From positions 12,900,186-12,964,185 of the forward strand of contig OX442317.1 in assembly GCA_949358305.1 (NCBI GenBank): DNA of 64,000 nucleotides, in the 5' to 3' direction. The stretch's first letter is position 1; each line of letters begins with the position of its first letter. Source of the stretch: Strigamia acuminata (Eukaryota > Arthropoda > Chilopoda > Geophilomorpha > Linotaeniidae). Position numbers and translations under genes: made by a program. Shown here one piece after another: positions 26,401-38,500 of the stretch. Under the pieces are notes generated by a model, which searched no databases, had not been told where the DNA came from, and saw only the letters and a program-made list of their open reading frames with translations.

Positions 26401-29400
26401 TGTAAGTTTTAGCAACATCTAAGCAATGATTTGGGAGAATAGACTTTTGATCTCATCACAGTTGACTTAGCACAAACATCACAAGACCAATGTCTCTGAA
26501 TGTTTTGAAATAGTGTTTAAACCTTAGTAGAAAGCTTTAATGTAAGTTTTAGCAACATCCAAGCAATGATTTGGGAGAATAGACTTTTGATCTCATCACA
26601 GTTGACTTAGCACAAACATCACAAGACCAATGTCTCTGAATGTTTTGAAATAGTGTTTAAACCTTAGTAGAAAGCTTTAATGTAAGTTTTAGCAACATCC
26701 AAGCAATGATTTGGGAGAATAGACTTTTGATCTCATCACAGTTGACTTAGCACAAACATCACAAGACCAATGTCTCTGAATGTTCTGAAATAGTGTTTAA
26801 ACCTTAGTAGAAAGCTTTAATGTAAGTTTTAGCAACATCCAAGAAATGATTTGGGAAAATAGACTTTTGATCTCATCACAGTTGACTTAGCACAAACACC
26901 ACAAGACCAATGTCTCTGAATGTTCTGAAATAGTGTTTAAACCTTAGTAGAAGGCTTCAATGTTAGTTTTAGCAACATCCAAGCAATAATTTGAAAGAAT
27001 AAACTTTTGATCTCATTTGACATCACAGTTGACTTAGCACAAACACCACAAACCAATGTCTCTGAATGTTCTGAAATAGTGTTTAAACCTTAGTAGAAGG
27101 CTTCAATGTAAGTTTTAGCAACATCCAAGAAATGATTTGGGAAAATAGACTTTTGATCTCATCACAGTTGACTTAGCACAAACACCACAAGACCAATGTC
27201 TCTGAATGTTCTGAAATAGTGTTTAAACCTTAGTAGAAGGCTTCAATGTTAGTTTTAGCAACATCCAAGCAATAATTTGAAAGAATAAACTTTTGATCTC
27301 ATTTGACATCACAGTTGACTTAGCACAAACACCACAAACCAATGTCTCTGAATGTTCTGAAATAGTGTTTAAACCTTAGTAGAAGGCTTCAATGTAAGTT
27401 TTAGCAACATCCAAGCAATGATTTGGGAGAATAGACTTTTGATCTCATCACAGTTGACTTAGCACAAACACCACAAGACCAATGTCTCTGAATGTTTAGA
27501 AATAGTATTTAAACCTTAGTAGAAGGCTTCAATGTAAGTGTTAGCAACATCCAAGCAATAATTTGAAAGAATAAACTTTTGATCTCATTTGACATCACAG
27601 TTGACTTAGCACAAACACCACAAACCAATGTCTCTGAATGTTCTGAAATAGTGTTTAAACCTTAGTAGAAGGCTTCAATGTAAGTTTTAGCAACATCCAA
27701 GCAATGATTTGGGAGAATAGACTTTTGATCTCATCACAGTTGACTTAGCACAAACATCACAAGACCAATGTCTCTGAATGTTTTGAAATAGTGTTTAAAC
27801 CTTAGTAGACGGCTTCAATGTAAGTTTTAGCAACATCTAAGCAATGATTTGAGAGAATAGACTTTTGATCTCATCACAGTTGACTTAGCACAAACACCAC
27901 AAGACCAATGTCTCTGAATGTTCTGAAATAGTGTTTAAACTTTAGTAGAAAGCTTTAATGTAAGTTTTAGCAACATCCAAGCAATGATTTGAAAGAATAA
28001 ACTTTTGATCTCATTTGACATCACAGTTGACTTAGCACAAACATCACAAGACCAATGTCTCTGAATGTTCTGAAATAGTGTTTAAACCTTAGTAGAAGGC
28101 TTCAATGTAAGTTTTAGCAAAATCCAAGCAATGATTTGGAAGAATAAACTTTTGATCCCATTTGACATCACAGTTGACTTAGCACAAACATCACAAGACC
28201 AATGTTTCTGAATGTTCTGAAATAGTGTTTAAACCTTAGTAGAAAGCTTCAATGTAAGTTTTAGCAACATCCAAGCAATAATTTGAAAGAATAAACTTTT
28301 GATCTCATTTGACGTCACAGTTGACTTAGCACAAACACCACAAGACCAATGTGTCTGAATGTTCTGAAATAGTGTTTAAACCTTAGTAGAAGGCTTCAAT
28401 GTAAGTTTTAGCAACATCCAAGCAATGATTTTGGAGAATAGACTTTTGATCTCATCACAGTTGACTTAGCACAAACATCACAAGACCAATGTCTCTGAAT
28501 GTTCTGAAATAGTGTTTAAACCTTAGTAGAAAGCTTCAATGTAAGTTTTAGCAACATCCAAGCAATAATTTGAAAGAATAAACTTTTGATCTCATTTGAC
28601 GTCACAGTTGACTTAGCACAAACACCACAAGACCAATGTCTCTGAATGTTTAGAAATAGTGTTTAAACCTTAGTAGAAGGCTTCAATGTAAGTGTTAGCA
28701 ACATCCAAGCAGTAATTTGAAAGAATAAACTTTTGATCTCATTTGACATCACAGTTGACTTAGCACAAACATCACAAGACCAATGTCTCTGAATGTTCTG
28801 AAATAGTGTTTAAACCTTAGTAGAAGGCTTCAATGTAAGTTTTAGCAACATCCAAACAATGATTTGGAAGAATAAACTTTTGATCCCATTTGACATCACA
28901 GTTGACTTAGCACAAACACCACAAACCAATGTCTCTGAATGTTCTGAAATAGTGTTTAAACCTTAGTAGAAGGCTTCAATGTAAGTTTTAGCAACATCCA
29001 AGCAATGATTTGGGAGAATAGACTTTTGATCTCATCACAGTTGACTTAGCACAAACATCACAAGACCAATGTCTCTGAATGTTTTGAAATAGTGTTTAAA
29101 CCTTAGTAGAAAGCTTTAATGTAAGTTTTAGCAACATCCAAGCAATGATTTGGGAGAATAGACTTTTGATCTCATCACAGTTGACTTAGCACAAACATCA
29201 CAAGACCAATGTCTCTGAATGTTTTGAAATAGTGTTTAAACCTTAGTAGAAAGCTTTAATGTAAGTTTTAGCAACATCCAAGAAATGATTTGGGAAAATA
29301 GACTTTTGATCTCATCACAGTTGACTTAGCACAAACACCACAAGACCAATGTCTCTAAATGTTCTGAAATAGTGTTTAAACCTTAGTAGAAAGCTTCAAT

Positions 29401-32400
29401 GTAAGTTTTAGCAACATCCAAGCAATAATTTGAAAGAATAAACTTTTGATCTCATTTGACGTCACAGTTGACTTAGCACAAACACCACAAGACCAATGTC
29501 TCTGAATGTTTAGAAATAGTGTTTAAACCTTAGTAGAAGGCTTCAATGTAAGTGTTAGCAACATCCAAGCAGTAATTTGAAAGAATAAACTTTTGATCTC
29601 ATTTGACATCACAGTTGACTTAGCACAAACATCACAAGACCAATGTCTCTGAATGTTCTGAAATAGTGTTTAAACCTTAGTAGAAGGCTTCAATGTAAGT
29701 TTTAGCAACATCCAAACAATGATTTGGAAGAATAAACTTTTGATCCCATTTGACATCACAGTTGACTTAGCACAAACACCACAAACCAATGTCTCTGAAT
29801 GTTCTGAAATAGTGTTTAAACCTTAGTAGAAGGCTTCAATGTAAGTTTTAGCAACATCCAAGCAATGATTTGGGAGAATAGACTTTTGATCTCATCACAG
29901 TTGACTTAGCACAAACATCACAAGACCAATGTCTCTGAATGTTTTGAAATAGTGTTTAAACCTTAGTAGAAAGCTTTAATGTAAGTTTTAGCAACATCCA
30001 AGCAATGATTTGGGAGAATAGACTTTTGATCTCATCACAGTTGACTTAGCACAAACATCACAAGACCAATGTCTCTGAATGTTTTGAAATAGTGTTTAAA
30101 CCTTAGTAGAAAGCTTTAATGTAAGTTTTAGCAACATCCAAGAAATGATTTGGGAAAATAGACTTTTGATCTCATCACAGTTGACTTAGCACAAACACCA
30201 CAAGACCAATGTCTCTAAATGTTCTGAAATAGTGTTTAAACCTTAGTAGACGGCTTCAATGTAAGTTTTAGCAACATCTAAGCAATGATTTGGGAGAATA
30301 GACTTTTGATCTCATCACAGTTGACTTAGCACAAACACCACAAGACCAATGTCTCTGAATGTTCTGAAATAGTGTTTAAACTTTAGTAGAAAGCTTTAAT
30401 GTGAGTTTTAGCAACATCCAAGCAATGATTTGAAAGAATAAACTTTTGATCTCATTTGACATCACAGTTGACTTAGCACAAACATCACAAGACCAATGTC
30501 TCTGAATGTTCTGAAATAGTGTTTAAACCTTAGTAGAAGGCTTCAATGTAAGTTTTAGCAACATCCAAGCAATGATTTGGAAGAATAAACTTTTGATCCC
30601 ATTTGACATCACAGTTGACTTAGCACAAACATCACAAGACCAATGTTTCTGAATGTTCTGAAATAGTGTTTAAATCTTAGTAGAAAGCTTCAATGTAAGT
30701 TTTAGCAACATCCAAGCAATAATTTGAAAGAATAAACTTTTGATCTCATTTGACGTCACAGTTGACTTAGCACAAACACCACAAGACCAATGTGTCTGAA
30801 TGTTCTGAAATAGTGTTTAAACCTTAGTAGAAGGCTTCAATGTAAGTTTTAGCAACATCCAAGCAATGATTTTGGAGAATAGACTTTTGATCTCATCACA
30901 GTTGACTTAGCACAAACATCACAAGACCAATGTCTCTGAATGTTTTGAAATAGTGTTTAAACCTTAGTAGAAAGCTTTAATGTAAGTTTTAGCAACATCC
31001 AAGCAATAATTTGGGAGAATAGACTTTTGATCTCATCACAGTTGACTTAGCACAAACATCACAAGACCAATGTCTCTGAATGTTTTGAAATAGTGTTTAA
31101 ACCTTAGTAGAAAGCTTTAATGTAAGTTTTAGCAACATCCAAGCAATGATTTGGGAGAATAGACTTTTGATCTCATCACAGTTGACTTAGCACAAACATC
31201 ACAAGACCAATGTCTCTGAATGTTCTGAAATAGTGTTTAAACCTTAGTAGAAAGCTTTAATGTAAGTTTTAGCAACATCCAAGAAATGATTTGGGAAAAT
31301 AGACTTTTGATCTCATCACAGTTGACTTAGCACAAACACCACAAGACCAATGTCTCTGAATGTTCTGAAATAGTGTTTAAACTTTAGTAGAAAGCTTTAA
31401 TGTAAGTTTTAGCAACATCCAAGCAATGATTTGAAAGAATAAACTTTTGATCTCATTTGACATCACAGTTGATTTAGCACAAACATCACAAGACCAATGT
31501 CTCTGAATATTCTGAAATAGTGTTTAAACCTTAGTAGAAGGCTTCAATGTAAGTTTTAGCAACATCCAAGCAATGATTTGGAAGAATAAACTTTTGATCC
31601 CATTTGACATCACAGTTGACTTAGCACAAACATCACAAGACCAATGTTTCTGAATGTTCTGAAATAGTGTTTAAACCTTAGTAGAAAGCTTCAATGTAAG
31701 TTTTAGCAACATCCAAGCAATAATTTGAAAGAATAAACTTTTGATCTCTTTTGACATCACAGTTGACTTAGCACAAACACCACAAACCAATGTCTCTGAA
31801 TGTTCTGAAATAGTGTTTAAACCTTAGTAGAAGGCTTCAATGTAAGTTTTAGCAACATCCAAGCAATGATTTAGGAGAATAGACTTTTGATCTCATCACA
31901 GTTGACTTAGCACAAACATCACAAGACCAATGTCTCTGAATGTTTTGAAATAGTGTTTAAACCTTAGTAAAAAGCTTTAATGTAAGTTTTAGCAACATCC
32001 AAGCAATGATTTGGGAGAATAGACTTTTGATCTCATCACAGTTGACTTAGCACAAACACCACAAGACCAATGTCTCTAAATGTTCTGAAATAGTGTTTAA
32101 ACCTTAGTAGACGGCTTTAATGTAAGTTTTAGCAACATCCAAGCAATGATTTGAAAGAATAAACTTTTGATCTCATTTGACGTCACAGTTGACTTAGCAC
32201 AAACACCACAAGACCAATGTCTCTGAATGTTTAGAAATAGTGTTTAAACCTTAGTAGAAGGCTTCAATGTAAGTGTTAGCAACATCCAAGCAATAATTTG
32301 AAAAAATAAACTTTTGATCTCATTTGACATCACAGTTGACTTAGCACAAACACCACAAACCAATGTCTCTGAATGTTCTGAAATAGTGTTTAAACCTTAG

Positions 32401-33877
32401 TAGAAGGCTTCAATGTAAGTTTTAGCAACATCCAAGCAATGATTTGGGAGAATAGACTTTTGATCTCATCACAGTTGACTTAGCACAAACACCACAAGAC
32501 CAATGTCTCTGAATGTTTAGAAATAGTGTTTAAACCTTAGTAGAAGGCTTCAATGTAAGTGTTAGCAACATCCAAGCAATAATTTGAAAGAATAAACTTT
32601 TGATCTCATTTGACATCACAGTTGACTTAGCACAAACACCACAAACCAATGTCTCTGAATGTTCTGAAATAGTGTTTAAACCTTAGTAGAAGGCTTCAAT
32701 GTAAGTTTTAGCAACATCCAAGCAATGATTTAGGAGAATAGACTTTTGATCTCATCACAGTTGACTTAGCACAAACATCACAAGACCAATGTCTCTGAAT
32801 GTTTTGAAATAGTGTTTAAACCTTAGTAAAAAGCTTTAATGTAAGTTTTAGCAACATCCAAGCAATGATTTGGGAGAATAGACTTTTGATCTCATCACAG
32901 TTGACTTAGCACAAACACCACAAGACCAATGTCTCTAAATGTTCTGAAATAGTGTTTAAACCTTAGTAGACGGCTTTAATGTAAGTTTTAGCAACATCCA
33001 AGCAATGATTTGAAAGAATAAACTTTTGATCTCATTTGACATCACAGTTGACTTAGCACAAACATCACAAGACCAATGTCTCTGAATGTTCTAAAATAGT
33101 GTTTAAACCTTAGTAGAAGGCTTCAATGTAAGTTTTAGCAACATCCAAGCAATGATTTGGAAGAATAAACTTTTGATCCCATTTGACATCACAGTTGACT
33201 TAGCACAAACATCACAAGACCAATGTTTCTGAATGTTCTGAAATAGTGTTTAAACCTTAGTAGAAAGCTTCAATGTAAGTTTTAGCAACATCCAAGCAAT
33301 AATTTGAAAGAATAAACTTTTGATCTCATTTGACGTCACAGTTGACTTAGCACAAACACCACAAGACCAATGTGTCTGAATGTTCTAAAATAGTGTTTAA
33401 ACCTTAGTAGAAGGCTTCAATGTAAGTTTTAGCAACATTTAAGCAATGATTTTGGAGAATAGACTTTTGATCTCATCACAGTTGACTTAGCACAAACATC
33501 ACAAGACCAATGTCTCTGAATGTTCTGAAATAGTGTTTAAACCTTAGTAGAAGGCTTTAATGTAAGTTTTAGCAACATCCAAGCAATGATTTGAAAGAAT
33601 AAACTTTTGATCTCATTTGACATCACAGTTGACTTAGCACAAACATCACAAGACCAATGTCTCTAAATGTTCTGAAATAGTGTTTAAACCTTAGTAGAAG
33701 GCTTCAATGTAAGTGTTAGCAACATCCAAGCAATAATTTGAAAGAATAAATTTTTGATCTCATTTGACATCACAGTTGACTTAGCACAAACACCACAAAC
33801 CAATGTCTCTGAATGTTCTGAAATAGTGTTTAAACCTTAGTAGAAGGCTTCAATGTAAGTTTTAGCAACATCCAAGC
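23466..33877. repeat. Satellite array, block 3
   Basis: The last stretch of the array has the same unit and orientation. It matches the first block's post-insert sequence for only about 380 bases before unit order diverges (near 14470 versus 23845). The CACAAGACTAATG marker recurs at about 25081 and 26206, again about 1,125 bases apart. The array stops inside a unit at TCCAAGC, where the LTR at 33878 begins. Confidence 0.95.
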
Positions 33878-34520
33878 TGTAGCAAACAACCTTGGATCTC
33901 ACAGGGGAGGACTGGCGAATTGGTCACCAAACTCTGGAAACCGCCCGAGACTGTATAGTGGTTGATGAGACAAGCTGAAATCCTTTCTCTGAGCCCAAAC
34001 CTAACTTGAAGAAGGATTAGGCCTGACTGCATGAAACTAGGCCTAACTGCATTTAGATGAAGTGATTGGCAAAACCTCTTTAGCTGCTGGGTAGAAATTC
34101 TGTGCTCCCAGGGAGGAGGAGAGCAGGCAAAGCTCTCTACTCACAAGTCATCCTGTTTATTGAAGTAAAATAAACCCAGGAATAATTTATCCAAAGAAGG
34201 AGGAAAAACATCAACTGGTTTTTAATACTTAACAACTGATAACAACTGTTGCTTCTTTAGCAACCTACTCTTAACAACTGGTCACCTGATTACAATAAAT
34301 GTCAGTGACCAAACAATACAGATTTGAATAATAACAATAGTGCCGACAAGGTTTCCGTATTTCTACAACAGATGTCAAACTTAACATAAGTAAAGGCAAA
34401 ACTTAACCTAACACCTTGATAACATTATGACCTGTGCAAACAGCACTTCACTTAAACTTAACAGATAATTCAAAGGCTAAAACTAACATTAGTTACATTC
34501 AAAAACACAATGCTTAGCCC
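33878..34520 (-). mobile_element. 3' LTR segment of the BEL/Pao element (matched part)
   Basis: Starting TGTAGCAAAC, these 643 bases match 41525-42167 with no difference that I could see. The element is on the minus strand, so this is the end of its 3' LTR. It lies directly against a broken satellite unit. The true LTR is probably longer than the matched part, because the other copy is interrupted at 42167. Identity of the copies implies recent insertion. Confidence 0.8.
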
Positions 34521-35503
34521 AAACCCAATCACCACCAACAGAGGGCGCGACGTGTCACAGTTTTAACCCCTTTACAACCATGCAATAACAAAGGTAAAAG
34601 CTTAGATTAACATCAACTAATATTGGTAAATATACAAACAATAACTAGTAAATATTCCCTATGTCCAGGTTCCATTAAAACCCCAAAAGAAACAATGACA
34701 GGGCACCAGTGCAGCACCAAATCTAAGATGGCGACCATGCAACTGCTAAAATGACGTGAATGGAGCCAGACAAGGTCGCGAGCGACTCACAGGCCTTCTC
34801 AACGATGGATCTGCGTCCTAGAACGGTCAGTACAACTTTCCCAGTGCTTGGACATTGAAACCCGACCGATTCAACTCATTTGCAGGACCCATACGACCAC
34901 GAGAGGCGTCGCAAGGCGTGCGCTCACGCCCGACGCTCGCAAACGCTCACAAACGATGTCCAACGTCCATCCAGCGACCCAAGACACCTGTGGACTACCT
35001 TAAACACCAATACAAGTTAGTATAAATTAAATTACCAGTGAAACAAGCACTAAAACTGCAATTGTGCTTATTTCAAGTTCTCCTGTTTCCCAGCTCACTT
35101 ATGCTATGGCGGCCATCTTGCCGATGCACGCCTATCTCTCTCACAAGTGAACTGGAAACAGGAGAAAACTTATAAATACTAGAAATAACACAAACAAGTG
35201 AAAAAGACACATAAAACAATGCCAAAAGACTAAAAACACAACTTCCAAACATTCCAGGTGTGGCAAGCGAAGTGACAACCCCCTTGAACTTCCAGGATCG
35301 TGACAACAAGGCAGCAAACCAACTGGACATGTCAGATAAGAGTTGCAAATCTATTCAAACTTGACAACAAAATTAAAAAGCCTTTTCTCTCTTTCAGAAA
35401 ATAAACAACGTGAAATCTCCAGATCTTTTTGTTGCGTTCTTGCTCGCAACATCGCTGCCAGCCGAAAAAGAAGCGGACAGCCAGCCTAAGCGACTCGACC
35501 ACG
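34521..35503 (-). other. 3' non-coding region or rest of the 3' LTR
   Basis: No convincing gene lies here. A purine tract on the minus strand (GAAAGAGAGAAAAGG, plus 35383-35397) is a candidate polypurine tract. If so, the LTR would run from 33878 to about 35369, where minus-strand TGTTGTC could be its first bases, giving an LTR near 1.5 kb. The purine tract is not immediately adjacent, so this boundary is uncertain. The short minus ORF at 35073-35348 has no recognisable motif. Confidence 0.4.
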
Positions 35504-38500
35504 CTAGTCCAGCTCCAAAGCCCTTACGTGTTTGACCGAGCGTCGATATTCCTTTCCATTGGCTGTAACCACTCTCACGACGCGCACAAAACCATCTTCG
35601 CCTGGTAGGACTTCGATGACCCGTGCCAGCGGCCAGAAGTACGGATTGCAGCCGACCTTTTCCAACAATACTATCTGGTCGACTTCCGGATTCTTGAAAC
35701 GGGAGTCACCCTTGACTTCATGAAAATTTCTTAGCTGTTTCAGGTAACTCTCGCGCCAAATCCGCCAGAACTCCCAAACGAAAAGTCGTCTTTTTCTATC
35801 CAATCTCCGTAGGTCTTTCTTCTGTATTGCGTGCAGTGGACGGTTGATAACCCACTTGGGCATTCCTCCAGTGAGAAAGTTCTCAGGGCTGAGAATTCTC
35901 CCGCCGTCAACCTCCTCATGCACGTAAGACAGGGGCCTTGAGTTAAGCACGGAGCTTATCTCGACGGCTAGCGTCTGAAGCGTCTCCAAGTCTACAGTCC
36001 TACGCAGCAGCATCTTACGTAGTTTATCTTTCACCGAACGCACAAGTCTCTCCCAGGCTCCTCCAGCCCAAGGTGACAATGGTGGGATGAACGACCAAAC
36101 CACTCTCTTCTCCGAAAGGAGCGTCCGGATCCCATCCTTGGTCAGCAATTTACCCCACGACTGTATCTCCTGGCTTCCTCGCTCGAAAGTTTTGGAGTTG
36201 TCGGAGAACACTTTCGCCGGGTACCCAAATCTGGCGCCGAAACGCCGGAAGGCCAGAAGGAACTTTTCCACCGAAAGGTTTTCAGAGACTTCCAAATGGA
36301 TCGCTCGCGTTACCAGGCAGGTAAACAACAGAATATAGACTTTTCTTCTTTTCTCTTTATGCTTGACTGTGAGAGGGCCGAGGTGGTCAATTCCTGTATG
36401 CTGGAACGGGGCTGCCGGCGTGACGCGCTCCATAGGAGGGTCACCAGTGGCTGGGTTATTGCGTTCCAACCGCTCTCGTTTGCAGACCAAGCAACTCCGG
36501 ATCACAGCCTTGACCGTTCGGCGTCCTCTTACAATCCAATACTTGTCTCTCAACCGGTAAAACGTCTCACTTAGCTCACCATGCAGGAGCTGTAAGTGGA
36601 CCTTCTTGATGATTAGTCTTGTTACCCAACTATCCGGGTGTAAAATGATGGGAAATGCCTCGTCGAAGGGAAGCGCTGACTTCCCTAGACGGCTCCTTAG
36701 TCTTAGTAAATCTCTCTCATCCAGAAAAATGTCGAAATTTTTCAGGATAGAGCCCTTTGCCACTTTCTCTTTCAACATTGCGGCTTGTCTTTCGTCTGGA
36801 AAACTCAAGACCTGAGCCAAGCGGATGACTCTTTCCTCGGCAACTTCTATCTCGAGAACCTCGAGGTCCCTCCCGCGGGCGAAAAAAGGAAGCCAGCGCC
36901 GCATGAGCGCGAAAACTCGCACGAGGCGATTAAAACTACTAAATCGCTTGAAAACCTCGCACATATGCGCTTCTCCATCTGACGCAACCAAAGCTACCTT
37001 TTCCTTTTTTGCCTCTTCCATTGGGAGGTCAACGTCCTCAGGTTCGTCAACGAGGTCTTCCAACTGACCGGGCCCGTCCCACCAGAGACGGTTGGCCAAA
37101 AGGTTCTTTGCCTCGCATGGGCGTGTCAATACGTCCGCCGGATTTCGATCCGTCGGAACGTATGCCCACTGACTCGGACTTGACTTTTCAAGAACTTCTG
37201 CCACTCTGTTGGAGACATATGGCTTCCACCTGTTCTTATCAGACTTCAACCACCCGAGCGCAACCATTGAGTCCGAGTAATACCTTATCTTCCCAATTGG
37301 ATAACCTGGTAGGAAATCCTCTAGGATGTATTCCACCATCCGGACTCCAACAACAGTTGCGGTCAATTCTAGGCGTGGCAAAGTCAATTTGGTGGTGGGG
37401 GCAATTCTGCTTTTGCTCAAGAGCAGTTGGGTCGCGCCTGACGCAGCTCGAACGTAGATTGCGCACCCGTACGCCTGTGGACTTGCGTCGCAAAAGACGT
37501 CAATGTCCATTTCTTGGCCCGAGTACGTCCCCATCCAACGCTTCACCCGGGCTTCGGTGAGGCGCTGAAGATCGGCGTACCATTTGGCCACTATCTCTCG
37601 GTTCTCTTCTGAGATTATGTCATCCCATTTGATGTCGCGACCCCACATACTCTGTAAAAGTAGCTTCATCCGCAAAATGACTGGAGCTATCAACCCCAAG
37701 GGGTCGAAGACTGATGCCAATAATGACAGAATGCCCCTCCTTGACTGGGGAATCTCAACACCGGTTGGGATCCTGAACATTAGCGTATCATCTTGGACGC
37801 TCCAAAGGATGCCCAGCATCTTGACAACTCCTAGATCTTCAAACTTGTCTGCACGCATGTGGAAATCCTTGTCTTTGAGTGCGTCAAAGACATCTGCCTT
37901 TGATGATGCCCACTTGACGAGAGGCATCTTTCCCTCGTCAAGGATCCTGCGTAGATTGACACAGTGCGTAACTGTCTCTTGGGTTCCATCGGCCCCGGAC
38001 GTCAAGTCGTCCATGTAGATGCCCTTATCGAGGGCGTCTGCCTCTTTGGGGAAAAGCACCAAATACAATCGCCCTTGCGCGCGGATGACCGCGCACAACA
38101 AGAATGGCGAAGAATTCACCCCGAAAGGGACGACTATCATTCTTAAAACGACCAGGTGATCCCACAAATTCTGCCAAGAATATCCTTCTTGGAAATATTC
38201 TTCTGAAACCCAAAGGAACCGCAAAAAATCGCAGTGGTCAGGATTAATCAGCACTTGCAGGAAAGCCTGCTTGATGTCTGCTATCGCCACTACACAAAAA
38301 AGGCGAAAACGGATCATAACTGGGACAATATCCGGATTTAAAGAAGGGCCAGGATACAGACAGTCGTTCAGCGAAGGTAGCCCCTTCTTCGCCGACGACG
38401 CGTTGAAAACGACACGGAACTTGGTCGTTTCCCGGTCCTCCTTGATCACTGGATGGTGCGGAATAACATAAACTACAGTTTTCTTGTATCTCTCTGCAAG

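Noticed and set aside
2172-33877. CRISPR array
   Set aside because: Whole 140/147-bp units repeat head to tail with no unique spacers, and the context is eukaryotic; it is a satellite.
35073-35348. 91-codon ORF left of the BEL gag-pol, a possible envelope or accessory gene
   Set aside because: Hydrophobic but without signal peptide plus motif support, and it lies in probable LTR or 3' non-coding sequence.
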